From: Pseudomonas sp. StFLB209
GTDB taxonomy: Bacteria > Pseudomonadota > Gammaproteobacteria > Pseudomonadales > Pseudomonadaceae
Reading direction: 5' to 3'
Length of the DNA stretch: 64,000 nucleotides
Assembly (NCBI RefSeq): GCF_000829415.1
Contig: NZ_AP014637.1
Coordinates: 248,001-312,000 of the forward strand
Under the pieces are notes generated by a model. That model saw only the letters and a program-made list of their open reading frames with translations. It did not search any database and had not been told where the DNA came from. This document shows, one piece after another, positions 44,709 to 53,397 of the stretch (its first letter is position 1; each line of letters starts with the position of its first letter). The translations under genes and the position numbers were made by a program.

Positions 44709-45231
44709 CGCGACTATCTGCACAAGTGCTCCACCACGATCAGCCAAAACCACGCGATGGTGTGTATCGAGGACTTGCAGGTACGCAATATGTCCAGGTC
44801 GGCGGCAGGCACGGCCGAGGCGCCGGGAAGAAACGTTCGGGCCAAGTCTGGCCTGAACAGGACCATCCTCGATCAGGGCTGGTTCGAGTTCCGCCGCCAA
44901 CTGGACTAAAAGCTGGCGTGGCGCGGCGGCTGGCTGATTGCCGTGCCGCCGCAAAATACCAGCCGCACGTGCCCTAGTTGCGGCCATGTGTCGGCGGCCA
45001 ACCGCCAGACGCAGGCGCTGTTCAGGTGCGTGGGATGTGGTTTTGAAGGCAACGCCGATGTGGTCGGCGCGATCAATGTACTAAGGGCGGGACACGCCCG
45101 GTTAGCCTGTGAAGTGAGCGCAGAGGTCATGGCGCCAGCAGCAGGAACCTACCGAAGCGACTCGCGGGCGGCTCGATGCCGCGCCTGAGCGCCGTAGGAA
45201 TCTCTGGTCTTCAGGCCGGGGAGGATGTCAA
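44690..45231. mobile_element. Decayed IS605-like element, copy 2
   Basis: A copy nearly identical to the tnpB half of copy 1 (20918-21475), cut at its left side near 44700. The right end TAGGAATC-hairpin-GAGGATGTCA is at 45196-45230 and runs straight into a GGDEF coding sequence. The tnpA part is gone. The two decayed copies clearly arose from one element by recent duplication. Confidence 0.75.
44709..45188 (+). pseudogene. tnpB: tnpB remnant with internal stop
   Basis: The frame begins inside the gene (RDYLHKCSTTISQNHAMVCI) and follows copy 1 almost residue for residue. A TAA at 44907-44909 replaces a tyrosine codon (CTGGACTAA versus CTGGACTAC). The zinc ribbon (CPSCGHVSAANR, FRCVGCGF) and the terminal NADVVGAINVLRAG are intact after it. 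No product of full length is possible. Confidence 0.82.
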
Positions 45232-45233
45232 AT

Positions 45234-45724
45234 GGCCTACAAGGACACCTTGACCGGGCTGCCCAACCGCCGGGCGTTCATGGACCGCCTCGGCACGACC
45301 CTGACAGACGCAACGAGCGCCGCACCGCTGTTTTTCCTGATGCTCGATATCGACGACTTCAAAAAGGTCAATGACGGCTTCGGCCATGACGTGGGCGATC
45401 AGGTGCTGATCGCGGTGGCCGCAATCCTGCGCGAGCATAGCCATGGGAATAACTACGCACGCATGGGCGGCGAAGAGTTTGCCGTGGCCGCGCAGGTCGC
45501 GGATGCCGCCCCAGGCGCAGGCGCTGGCCCGCACCATTGTCGCGGCGGTCAACTCGGCTCAGGTGTGCGACCTGTCCCTCTCGATCAGCATCGGCCTGGC
45601 CGATCACCAACCGCAAGAATCGCTGCTGAGCCTGATGCATCGCGCCGACCAGGCGCTGTACGACGCCAAGAGCGACGGCAAGAACCGCTATGCGATGGCC
45701 CGGCAGGTGGTGATGGTGGTCTGA
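45234..45724 (+). pseudogene. GGDEF diguanylate cyclase, truncated and frameshifted
   Basis: A diguanylate cyclase domain starting at its opening motif (AYKDTLTGLPNRRAF), directly against the right end of the decayed IS605-like copy; everything upstream is lost. The first part continues through DIDDFKKVNDGFGHDVGDQ to the active site GGEEF. A frameshift near 45500 then moves the reading to another frame, where the rest of the domain (LSISIGLADHQ, LMHRADQALYDAKSDGKNRY) ends at 45724. Both the lost N-terminus and the frameshift make it non-functional. Confidence 0.8.
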
Positions 45725-45874
45725 GTCATCTGATGCGGCGTGCATGAACCAACCTCGCCCTGGCAGGTCGAAGGCCGACGACGATGCCACGCAGGGCTCA
45801 GGTTCTGCACAGCGCCGCCCCACCCTGGCACGGCAATCGTGCAAATCTTTCCGGGTGATAACAGGTTCTAAAAG

Positions 45875-46333
45875 ATGAAAAAAATCGTTCTGCCAGTTCT
45901 GGCGCTGCTGTTTTTGCATGGCTGCGCGCAGATGCCCGACTACTCCAATGTCGAGGGTGACAAACCGGTCGACGAGTCGCGTTACACCGTGCTCGAAACC
46001 GAGACCTGGGCCACCCGCGAGCAGCGCAGCCTTCTGGATGATCGGCCGAATCTGAACATCATCAGAATCAACGACAAGAAGGTCGGCAACATCCCCTTCT
46101 CCACCTACTACTACAAGAACGACTCTCCGCAACGTGCCGTGCTGCAACCGGGGACTTACACCATCCAGCTGGAATACCGGCTGCCGCTGCATTTCATGTT
46201 CACCGACCTGAAATTCAACGCCAAAGCGGGCCAGAAGGTCATTGCCCGCTCCAAATACGTGGGCGTCAGCCGGCTGGAAATCTGGCTGGAAGATGCCGCC
46301 ACCGGTGAAGTGGTAAGTACCCGGGTGCATTGA
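45875..46333 (+). CDS. Lipoprotein of unknown function
   Basis: A 152-residue exported lipoprotein with lipobox LHGC (Cys17). The mature region contains beta-rich stretches (IIRINDKKVGN, GTYTIQLEYRLPLHFMF), as in periplasmic or surface lipoproteins. I recognise no family. It is convergent with the sensor kinase gene at 46348 and has no partner on its own strand. Confidence 0.75.
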   Translation: MKKIVLPVLALLFLHGCAQMPDYSNVEGDKPVDESRYTVLETETWATREQRSLLDDRPNLNIIRINDKKVGNIPFSTYYYKNDSPQRAVLQPGTYTIQLEYRLPLHFMFTDLKFNAKAGQKVIARSKYVGVSRLEIWLEDAATGEVVSTRVH

Positions 46334-46347
46334 CCCGCCGCGCACGG

Positions 46348-47805
46348 CTAGCCGCGCAGGCTCAAGCCGAAACGAAACACCGCGCCCTGCCCCGGCACGT
46401 CCAGCAGTTCGATCCCGGCGCCATGCAGTTGCAGAATCTGATAGACGATCCGCAACCCCAGGCCGCCATCACGCCGCGCACCGCCGATGGTAAACGGGCG
46501 CAGAAACAGCCCCTCGCGTAGCTCTGGGGCAATTCCCGGTCCGCTGTCGGCAACGATGAAGTTCAGTTGTTCTGCGGTCGGCTCCAGTTGCAGGGTTACG
46601 CTGCCGCCCTGCGGGGTATGGCGCAGGGCGTTGTCGAGCAGGTTGGTCAGCACCCGCTCGATCAGGCCGAGATCGGCATACACGTCCGGCACACTGCGGG
46701 GCATCTTGGCCTCCAGGGTGATGCCCTTGGTCGCAGCAGTGAGTTCGAATTTCTGCAATACGTCCTGCAGCAAGTCCGCTGCCGAGAAGCGTTCGATCAC
46801 CGGTTTGACGAAGCCGTGTTCCAGACGCACCAGTTCCAGCAGTGCCTGGGCCAGGCCGCCGACCTTGTGGCTCTGGTCCAGGGCGATGCCCAGGTAGCGG
46901 CGGCGTTCTTGCGGGCTCAGGCGTTCACCTTTAACCGACAACACTTCCAGGTAGCCATGCAGTGAAGCCAGCGGGGTGCGCAGGTCGTGGGAGATATTGG
47001 CCACCAGTTCGCGGCGTTCCTGTTCCTGGCGATTGAGGGCACGCAGCTGTTCGGCCAGGCGCTGTTGCATCTGCGCAAAGGTACGCTCCAGAGCGCCGAT
47101 TTCATCGTTGCGCGGGCGCGCTTCGGGCACGGCTGGCGGCTCGGCGCTGGCGTCGATATCGAAGCGTTCCAGCGCAGTGGTCAGGCGGCGCAACGGCCGG
47201 GTGATCCAGGCAAATGCCGCAAGGCCGGCCAGCAGGCACAGCGCGGCGATCAGGCCGATGGCCCACACCGCCGTGCTCAAGGCCTCGCTGGTGGCACCTC
47301 GGGCGGCAAACCGGTCATGCGCTTCACCGAGCAGCACCACGTAGAGAAAGCCGGCCCGCTGACCGGCGACCATCAGCGGCGCAACGCTGAACACCTTGCG
47401 GGCATCGAGGCTGCGCGGGTCATCACCAACGATCGGCAGCGGCTCACCGGCGATGAAGCGCTTGATCGGTGCCAGATCGACCTGGTCGCGCAGCAAACGG
47501 TCGCGGGGCGCGGCGTCGCCGATGATGCGCCCGTCGATGTCCAGCAGGTACACCTCAACGCTGGGGTTGACCAGCATCAATTGGCTGAACAGCTCGCGCA
47601 CCGCGCCGGGCATCAGGCCGTTGGCGTCCATCAGTTGCGTATCGCTGGCAATATGGCGGGCCAGGTCGCGGGACAGCCCTTGCACCACTTCCAGCTCATG
47701 CATGCGGCTGGAGCGCACTTGCAGCCAGATCGAGGTGCCGCTGCACACCAGCAGCAGCACGGCGAACACCAGTGCCAGGCGGCGGGTCAGGCTAAGCGAA
47801 AACAT
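46348..47805 (-). CDS. Sensor histidine kinase
   Basis: A 485-residue membrane kinase. A first membrane segment at about 8-27 and a second near 185-207 bracket a periplasmic sensor of about 155 residues. A HAMP linker follows, then the dimerisation/phosphoacceptor motif ISHDLRTPLASLHGYLEVL and the ATPase motifs (NLLDNALRHTP, DSGPGIAP, GLGLRIV). It overlaps the response-regulator gene by one base (TGATG). It lies divergent from the Msr operon and may sense periplasmic oxidants; that signal is inferred, not seen. Confidence 0.9.
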   Translation of the reverse strand: MFSLSLTRRLALVFAVLLLVCSGTSIWLQVRSSRMHELEVVQGLSRDLARHIASDTQLMDANGLMPGAVRELFSQLMLVNPSVEVYLLDIDGRIIGDAAPRDRLLRDQVDLAPIKRFIAGEPLPIVGDDPRSLDARKVFSVAPLMVAGQRAGFLYVVLLGEAHDRFAARGATSEALSTAVWAIGLIAALCLLAGLAAFAWITRPLRRLTTALERFDIDASAEPPAVPEARPRNDEIGALERTFAQMQQRLAEQLRALNRQEQERRELVANISHDLRTPLASLHGYLEVLSVKGERLSPQERRRYLGIALDQSHKVGGLAQALLELVRLEHGFVKPVIERFSAADLLQDVLQKFELTAATKGITLEAKMPRSVPDVYADLGLIERVLTNLLDNALRHTPQGGSVTLQLEPTAEQLNFIVADSGPGIAPELREGLFLRPFTIGGARRDGGLGLRIVYQILQLHGAGIELLDVPGQGAVFRFGLSLRG

Positions 47806-48518
47806 CAGGCTTCACCGGCGGCTGCGAATTTATAACCGCGCCCCCAAACGGTGAGGATCCGCGCAGGGCTGGCGGGGTCGGCTTCGATCTTGGCGCGCAG
47901 GCGGTTGATGTGGGTATTGACCGTGTGCTCATAGCCGTCATGGCTGTAGCCCCACACAGCATCGAGCAGCTCCATGCGCGAGAACACCTTGCCCGGCTGA
48001 CGGGCGAAAAAGTACAGCAAATCGAACTCCCGTGGCGTGAGGTCCAGGCTTCGAGCATCAAGTGTCGCTTCACGGGTAATGGGGTCGATGCGTAAACCGG
48101 CGATCTCCAGGCCGCCGCTGTCCAGGCGCAGATTGTTCGCCAGCGCCTCGACCCGGCGCAGCAACGCCTTGACCCGCGCGACCAGTTCCATCATCGAGAA
48201 CGGCTTGGCCAGATAGTCGTCAGCGCCCAGTTCCAGGCCGAGAATGCGGTGCATTTCACTGGAGCGCGCGCTGGTGATGATGATCGGCGTGTAGCGGGTC
48301 ATGGCCCGGGCGCGGCGGCAGATTTCCAGGCCATCGACCCCAGGCAGCATCAGGTCGAGGATCAAGGCGTCCCAGCCGCCTTGCTCCAGCAGGCGCAGGC
48401 CCTGTTCGCCATCGGCGCTGTGTACCACCTCGAACCGCTCATCGCGCAGGTGCAGGCAGATCAGCTCGGCGATGTGTTCGTCGTCTTCCACCACCAGCAC
48501 GCGTTTGACCTGCTCCAT
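47805..48518 (-). CDS. OmpR-family response regulator
   Basis: A 237-residue response regulator. The receiver has the acidic pair (VVEDDEH), phosphoacceptor D55 (LILDLMLPGVDG), and KPF lysine (YLAKPFSMMEL). The winged helix is typical of OmpR/PhoB (LDLTPREFDLLYFFARQPG ... RGYKF). The start at 48518 is supported by GGAGGGG at 10-12 bp; the longer frame adds an unlike leader. It is cognate to the kinase that follows it and lies 157 bp from the divergent msrB-dipZ-msrA operon, which it probably controls. Confidence 0.9.
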   Translation of the reverse strand: MEQVKRVLVVEDDEHIAELICLHLRDERFEVVHSADGEQGLRLLEQGGWDALILDLMLPGVDGLEICRRARAMTRYTPIIITSARSSEMHRILGLELGADDYLAKPFSMMELVARVKALLRRVEALANNLRLDSGGLEIAGLRIDPITREATLDARSLDLTPREFDLLYFFARQPGKVFSRMELLDAVWGYSHDGYEHTVNTHINRLRAKIEADPASPARILTVWGRGYKFAAAGEA

Positions 48519-48675
48519 TGCGCTAGCCCCTCCGGTATCGATTCGCTGGTCATTCTCACACAGCGCTGCCCGTGCAGTTATCACGAATTGTTTAACTCTG
48601 CGTGAGGATTCGGCGAAGCGCCGGGGCGTAGCCTGAGTCCATCAAAAAATTGGCCGTAGCGCACAGGAGACCACC

Positions 48676-49188
48676 ATGCTCTCAAGACGAAAACTACTGC
48701 TCAGCGCCGGCTCATTCGGGGTCGCCGCCACCGCCTTTGCCGTGCTGCCACGGCTGGCCGACAGTCAGGTTCTGAATGTCGCAGATGACGACATCGGCAG
48801 CTTCGAGGTCAGCCATAGCGACGCTGAGTGGCGCCAACGGCTGACCGCCGAGCAATACCGCATCCTGCGCCAGGAAGGCACCGAACGCTCTTACAGTAGC
48901 CCGCTCAATAACGAGCACCGCGCAGGCACTTTTGCCTGTGCCGGTTGCCAGTTACCGCTGTTTTCGTCCGCCACCAAGTTTGACAGTCACACCGGCTGGC
49001 CGAGTTTCTGGCAACCGCTGGACAACGCCGTGGGGCAACACACCGACCGCAGCTACGGCATGTTGCGCATTTCAGTGCATTGCCGGCGCTGCGGCGGCCA
49101 CCTGGGTCATGTGTTCGATGACGGCCCGCGCCCTACCGGTCTGCGCTATTGCATCAATGGCGCCGCCATGACTTTCACGCCGGCTTGA
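48676..49188 (+). CDS. msrB: Tat-exported methionine-(R)-sulfoxide reductase MsrB
   Basis: A 170-residue MsrB that reduces methionine-R-sulfoxide in proteins. The N-terminus SRRKLLLSAG is a twin-arginine-type leader, so the enzyme is predicted outside the cytoplasm. Zinc sites C88/C91 (CAGC) and C136/C139 (CRRC) and the catalytic C159 (RYCIN) are present, as are GWPSFW and HLGHVF. CAGGAGA precedes the ATG. It starts a three-gene operon with a DipZ-like electron donor and an MsrA lipoprotein. Confidence 0.92.
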   Translation: MLSRRKLLLSAGSFGVAATAFAVLPRLADSQVLNVADDDIGSFEVSHSDAEWRQRLTAEQYRILRQEGTERSYSSPLNNEHRAGTFACAGCQLPLFSSATKFDSHTGWPSFWQPLDNAVGQHTDRSYGMLRISVHCRRCGGHLGHVFDDGPRPTGLRYCINGAAMTFTPA

Positions 49189-49198
49189 GGACAACCCC

Positions 49199-50971
49199 AT
49201 GCTATTGCTGACACTCGCCTACCTGGGCGGCCTGCTGACCATCCTCAGCCCGTGCATCCTGCCAGTGCTGCCCTTTGTGTTTGCCCGTGGCGGGCGGCCG
49301 TTGCTGCGCAATGGCCTGCCATTGCTGGCCGGCATGGCCCTGACCTTCGCTCTGGTCGCTACCCTGGCGGCGGTCGGCGGGGCCTGGGTGGTGCGTCTGA
49401 ACCAATATGGTCGCTGGCTGGCGCTGGCGTTCATCACCCTGTTCGCCCTGACCCTGCTGCTGCCGCAACTGGCCGAACGCCTGACCCGGCCACTGGTGGC
49501 AGCAGGCAATCGTCTTAACGCAGCTGCAGGTCACGACCAGCAGCCACGCGCTGGCACCTCATTGCTGATCGGCATCGCCACCGGCCTGCTGTGGGCGCCC
49601 TGCGCTGGTCCCATTCTGGGCCTGGTACTCACCGGCGCCGCGCTGCAAGGCGCCAACATCGGCAGCAGCTTGCTGTTGCTGGCCTACGCCGCCGGTGCCG
49701 CCACCTCGCTGGGCCTGGCCCTGCTGGTGGGCGGCAAGCTGTTCGAGGCCATGAAGCGCGGCCTGGGTGCCGGTGAATGGCTGCGCCGTGGGCTTGGCGC
49801 AGTCATGCTGGTCGGGGTGGCGGCCATTGCTTCGGGGCTCGACACCGGCCTGCTGACCCGTTTGTCGACCGCGACCACGGCTGGGCTGGAACAACATCTG
49901 GTAGATCGCTTGACCGGCCAGCAAGACGACGGCGCAATGATGATGCGCGCCACCGACAGCCACAGCGGCGAACTGCCGGTGGAAGGTAACCTGCCCGCCC
50001 TCGACGGCGCGGTGCAGTGGCTCAACTCACCGCCGCTGAGCGCCGAAGCACTGAAAGGCAAAGTGGTGCTGAGCGCCGAAGCACTGAAAGGCAAAGTGGT
50101 GCTGGTCGATTTCTGGACCTACTCGTGCATCAACTGCCTGCGCAGCCTGCCCTACGTCAAAGCCTGGGCCGAGAAATACCGCGACCAGGGTCTGGTGGTG
50201 ATTGGCGTGCATGCCCCGGAGTTCGCCTTCGAGCGTGACATCGACAACGTCAAAAAAGCCAGCCGTGACCTTGGCATCACCTACCCGGTGGCCATCGACA
50301 ACGACTTCGCCATCTGGAAAGGCTTCAACAATCAATACTGGCCGGCGCATTACTTCATCGATGGCCAGGGCAAGATCCGTTACCACCACTTTGGCGAGGG
50401 CCGTTACGACGAGTCCGAGCGGGTCATCCAGCAGTTGCTGCGCGAAGCCGGGCAGCACGACGTTGCCAGCGGCATGGTCAAGGTCGCTGCCAGCGGTGCT
50501 CAACAAGCCGCCACCCAGGGCATTCGCTCGCCGGAAACCTACCTGGGCTACGACCGCGCCCAACACTTTGTCTCGCCCGGTGGCGCCCGCCAAGACCGTG
50601 TGGCCAGCTACAACCTGCCAGGCAGCCTCAAGCTCAACGACTGGGGCCTGAGCGGCGCATGGCAAATCAACGAACAAGAAGCCGTGTTGGCCCAGGCCGG
50701 CGGGCATATCGCCTACCGCTTCAAGGCCCGCGACCTGCATCTGGTGCTCGGCCCGTCTGCCGACGGCAAGCCGGTACGCTTCAAGGTCAGCATCGACGGC
50801 AAAACTCCGGGCGAGGCCCACGGAGTGGACATCGATGCCGATGGTAACGGCACGGTGAACGAACAGCGCCTCTACCAGTTATTGCGCGTGCCCGGCGACG
50901 CCGCCGAACACAGCTTCGATATCGAGTTCCTCGACCCCGGCGTGCATGCCTACGCCTTCACCTTCGGCTGA
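49199..50971 (+). CDS. DipZ-like thiol-disulfide electron carrier (CcdA + TlpA-like domains)
   Basis: A 590-residue fusion that carries reducing power across the membrane. Residues 1-215 are a CcdA/DsbD-type transmembrane domain with paired cysteines C19 (LSPCILP) and C135 (WAPCAGP). A TlpA/thioredoxin-like domain follows (about 270-440) with SCINC (C310, C313). A C-terminal jelly-roll-like domain runs to 590. A perfect in-frame 33-bp tandem repeat at 50036-50101 doubles the 11-residue block LSAEALKGKVV just before the thioredoxin fold. It should feed electrons to the MsrB and MsrA encoded on either side. Confidence 0.88.
   Translation: MLLLTLAYLGGLLTILSPCILPVLPFVFARGGRPLLRNGLPLLAGMALTFALVATLAAVGGAWVVRLNQYGRWLALAFITLFALTLLLPQLAERLTRPLVAAGNRLNAAAGHDQQPRAGTSLLIGIATGLLWAPCAGPILGLVLTGAALQGANIGSSLLLLAYAAGAATSLGLALLVGGKLFEAMKRGLGAGEWLRRGLGAVMLVGVAAIASGLDTGLLTRLSTATTAGLEQHLVDRLTGQQDDGAMMMRATDSHSGELPVEGNLPALDGAVQWLNSPPLSAEALKGKVVLSAEALKGKVVLVDFWTYSCINCLRSLPYVKAWAEKYRDQGLVVIGVHAPEFAFERDIDNVKKASRDLGITYPVAIDNDFAIWKGFNNQYWPAHYFIDGQGKIRYHHFGEGRYDESERVIQQLLREAGQHDVASGMVKVAASGAQQAATQGIRSPETYLGYDRAQHFVSPGGARQDRVASYNLPGSLKLNDWGLSGAWQINEQEAVLAQAGGHIAYRFKARDLHLVLGPSADGKPVRFKVSIDGKTPGEAHGVDIDADGNGTVNEQRLYQLLRVPGDAAEHSFDIEFLDPGVHAYAFTFG
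50036..50101 (+). repeat. 33-bp perfect in-frame tandem duplication
   Basis: Two identical 33-bp units (50036-50068 and 50069-50101) encode residues 280-290 and 291-301 of the DipZ-like protein. Zero differences indicate recent slippage. Confidence 0.95.
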
Positions 50972-50981
50972 GACCACCACC

Positions 50982-51674
50982 ATGCGAATGATCAAACGCT
51001 TTACCTTACAAGCCCTCGCCGGCCTGGCCTTTATCCAGATCAGCGCCTGCTCAATGGCCGCGGAAGATGCCGTAGTGATTCCCGCACCGGCCCATGACCT
51101 GAGCAGTACGGCTTCGACAGCCACTGCGGTGTTTGCCGGCGGCTGTTTCTGGGGTGTGCAGGGGGTGTTCCAGCACCTGCACGGCGTGACCCAGGCGGTG
51201 TCCGGCTATGCCGGCGGCAGCGCCAATACCGCGCACTATGAGCAAGTCGGCAGCGGCGACACCGGGCATGCCGAAGCGGTGCAGATCAGCTACGACCCGC
51301 AGCAAATCAGCTACGGCAAGCTGCTGCAGGTGTTCTTCTCGGTGGCCCACGACCCGACCCAGCTCGACCGCCAGGGCCCGGACCGGGGCACCCAATACCG
51401 CTCGGCGATCTTCGTGCACAACGACGAACAAAAGGCCGTGGCCCAGGACTACATCAAGCAGCTCGACGCTGCCCATGTCTATGCCAAGCCCATCGTCACC
51501 CGCCTGGAACCGCTGACTGCTTTTTACCCCGCCGAGGACTACCACCAGAACTACCTGACCAACCACCCGAACAACGGCTACATCGTGGTCAACGACCTGC
51601 CCAAGGTGATGAACCTCAAGCAGTTGTTTGGTGAGTTGTATGTGCAGCAGCCGGTGTTGGTGAAGGTGCCCTGA
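50982..51674 (+). CDS. msrA: Lipoprotein methionine-(S)-sulfoxide reductase MsrA
   Basis: A 230-residue MsrA that reduces methionine-S-sulfoxide. The start at 50982 gives a lipoprotein signal with lipobox ISAC (Cys23), so the enzyme is anchored on the periplasmic side. The catalytic motif GGCFWG (Cys55) is intact, as are the family motifs SGYAGG and DRGTQYRSAIF. It starts 10 bp after the DipZ gene. Together with MsrB it handles both sulfoxide isomers, like a split form of Neisseria PilB. Confidence 0.92.
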   Translation: MRMIKRFTLQALAGLAFIQISACSMAAEDAVVIPAPAHDLSSTASTATAVFAGGCFWGVQGVFQHLHGVTQAVSGYAGGSANTAHYEQVGSGDTGHAEAVQISYDPQQISYGKLLQVFFSVAHDPTQLDRQGPDRGTQYRSAIFVHNDEQKAVAQDYIKQLDAAHVYAKPIVTRLEPLTAFYPAEDYHQNYLTNHPNNGYIVVNDLPKVMNLKQLFGELYVQQPVLVKVP

Positions 51675-51829
51675 GGTATCCGGCGTGAGCAGTTCCCTCC
51701 CACAGGGGCACACTTCATACCTCTGCGGGAGGCTCATCTGGCGACAAAGGGCTTCGCGGATAAATCCGCTCCTGCGCGCCGGGTGAGACAAGCTTCACCT
51801 TGCAATATCGCTACAACATCGCCACCATT
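51675..51829. repeat. Intergenic REP-like repeats after msrA
   Basis: Degenerate REP words CCCTCCCACAGG (51699), TGCGGGAGGCTCATCTGGCG (51723) and TTCGCGGATAAATCCGCTCC (51753) fill the space between msrA and the ECF sigma gene. No gene is seen. Confidence 0.5.
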
Positions 51830-51848
51830 GCGAATAGTTGTCATTCGC
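51830..51848. promoter_or_regulatory. Possible Fur box upstream of the ECF sigma gene
   Basis: GCGAATAGTTGTCATTCGC has perfect GCGAAT/ATTCGC arms and 11 of 19 matches to the Fur consensus. It ends directly at the sigma-factor start codon. It is moderate in score but well placed. Confidence 0.5.
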
Positions 51849-51849
51849 C

Positions 51850-52374
51850 ATGGTCATCTCCGCCGTGATTGCTCCTCCCGCCGATACGCGTCAGCAAGTC
51901 CTCCATCGCCTGTTCGGCGACCATCACAGCTGGTTGCTCGACCGGTTGCGCTTGCGCCTGCGCTGCCGCGAAGACGCTGCCGATCTGGCCGCCGAGACCT
52001 TCGCTCAGGTGGTGGAGATGCCCGACCCGCAGAGCATCCGCGAGCCACGGGCGCTGTTGAGCACCATCGGCAAGCGGCTGATCTTCGCCCGCTGGCGGCG
52101 CAACGATATCGAGCAGGCGTATCTGCAGGCCTTGGCCGAACAGCCAGAACCGCTCGCGCCATCGCCGCAGGAACACTGGCTGGTGATGGAGGCGCTGCTG
52201 GAGGTCGACCGGTTGCTCGACGGGTTGTCGTCCAAAGCGCGGGCAGCCTTTCTCTATAGCCAGCTCGACGGCCTGACCTATGCGCAGATCGCCGCTGAAT
52301 TGGGTGTGTCGGTCACCCGCGTGCATCAGTACATGGTTCAGGGGCTGACCGCCTGTTATCGGGCGGCGCCGTGA
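51850..52374 (+). CDS. FecI-like ECF sigma factor
   Basis: A 174-residue extracytoplasmic-function sigma factor. Region 2 (LLDRLRLRLRCREDAADLAAETFAQV) and region 4 (LSSKARAAFLYSQLDGLTYAQIAAELGVSVTRVHQYM) are both recognisable, and the family is the iron-starvation FecI/PvdS type. The ATG at 51850 is preferred; a TTG 12 bp upstream is possible. It overlaps the FecR-like gene by 4 bp (GTGA) and belongs to a sigma/anti-sigma/receptor set. Confidence 0.9.
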   Translation: MVISAVIAPPADTRQQVLHRLFGDHHSWLLDRLRLRLRCREDAADLAAETFAQVVEMPDPQSIREPRALLSTIGKRLIFARWRRNDIEQAYLQALAEQPEPLAPSPQEHWLVMEALLEVDRLLDGLSSKARAAFLYSQLDGLTYAQIAAELGVSVTRVHQYMVQGLTACYRAAP

Positions 52375-53318
52375 GCGGGTTGCCGCCGGCGGTCAGCCAG
52401 GCAATTGAATGGTACGCAAGGCGGGCATCGGGCAGTTTCGATGAGGCCGCGCAACGTCAGTGGCAAAGCTGGCTGGACGCCGATGCCAGTCATCAGCAGG
52501 CCTGGCAGAGCTTGCAGCAGCAACTCAATCGCACCCTGACACCGCTGGCGCAACAGCCTGGCACGGCGCGGGCCTTGCGTGCTAGCGGTCACTCGCGGCG
52601 ACGCTTGCTGCGCGGCGCGCTGGGGCTTGGCGGTCTGGCAGTGGCTGCGCATCTGCTGAGCTGGCGCGGCGGGCCGCTGCACGAGCGCTGGGGCAGTGAC
52701 CTGCGCACCGGCACTGCCGAACGTCGCACGTTCCATCTCGACGACGGCTCGACCCTGCTGCTCAATGCCGAAAGCGCGGTGGACCTGAACTTCAATGCCA
52801 GCCAGCGGCGTGTGCAGTTGCTGCGCGGCGCGGTGCTGGCTGAGGTCAGCAAGGAGGCGGCGCCAGCCCGACCGTTCGTACTCGCCTGCCCTTGGGGTGA
52901 AGCGTGGCTGGACGGCGGCAGTTGCCTGTTGTCGCGGCAGGGTAATCAAGCCCAGGTGTGGGCCATGAGCGGCGAGCTGGAATGGCGCACGCCGCAGCAA
53001 CGTCAACACCTGAGTGCAGGCCAGGGCCTGGCCTTCGACGGTCAGCGCTGGCAGCCAATTACGCCGCAGCACACCCATCAGCGCAGCTGGATCAGCGGTT
53101 TGCTGGAGGTGCATAACCAGTCGCTGGGCGAGGTGATCGAACACCTCAAGCCTTATCACCATGGGCTGTTGCAGGTGTCTGATGGCGCTGCCGGACTAAG
53201 GATTTCCGGGGTATTTACCCTGGATGACAGCCACAGTGCGCTGGCGGCGCTCAAGGATGTGCTGCCACTGCGCATCGACAGTTATCTGGGGTTGTGGACG
53301 CGGATCGACCGGGCGTAG
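52371..53318 (+). CDS. FecR-like anti-sigma regulator
   Basis: A 315-residue membrane sensor. The cytoplasmic N-terminal part (residues 1-80, with AIEWYARRASGSFDEAAQRQWQ) binds the sigma factor. One membrane segment lies at about 81-98 (LLRGALGLGGLAVAAHLL), and a periplasmic FecR domain follows (TAERRTFHLDDGSTLLLNAES ... RGAVLAEV). The gene starts with GTG overlapping the sigma stop codon. It transmits the ligand-bound state of the receptor encoded at 53479 to the sigma factor. Confidence 0.9.
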   Translation: MSGLPPAVSQAIEWYARRASGSFDEAAQRQWQSWLDADASHQQAWQSLQQQLNRTLTPLAQQPGTARALRASGHSRRRLLRGALGLGGLAVAAHLLSWRGGPLHERWGSDLRTGTAERRTFHLDDGSTLLLNAESAVDLNFNASQRRVQLLRGAVLAEVSKEAAPARPFVLACPWGEAWLDGGSCLLSRQGNQAQVWAMSGELEWRTPQQRQHLSAGQGLAFDGQRWQPITPQHTHQRSWISGLLEVHNQSLGEVIEHLKPYHHGLLQVSDGAAGLRISGVFTLDDSHSALAALKDVLPLRIDSYLGLWTRIDRA

Positions 53319-53330
53319 GGGTTGAGGCTG

Positions 53331-53356
53331 TCGCCAGCAGAGCTTGCCTCCCACAG
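53331..53356. repeat. REP-type repeat
   Basis: TCGCCAGCAGAGCTTGCCTC plus CCACAG, the same REP family as at 3089-3112, lies in the gap before the receptor gene. Confidence 0.7.
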
Positions 53357-53397
53357 GGTGCAGCCCTGAGAGCGAAAAGTTTTTTCACATCACCCCT

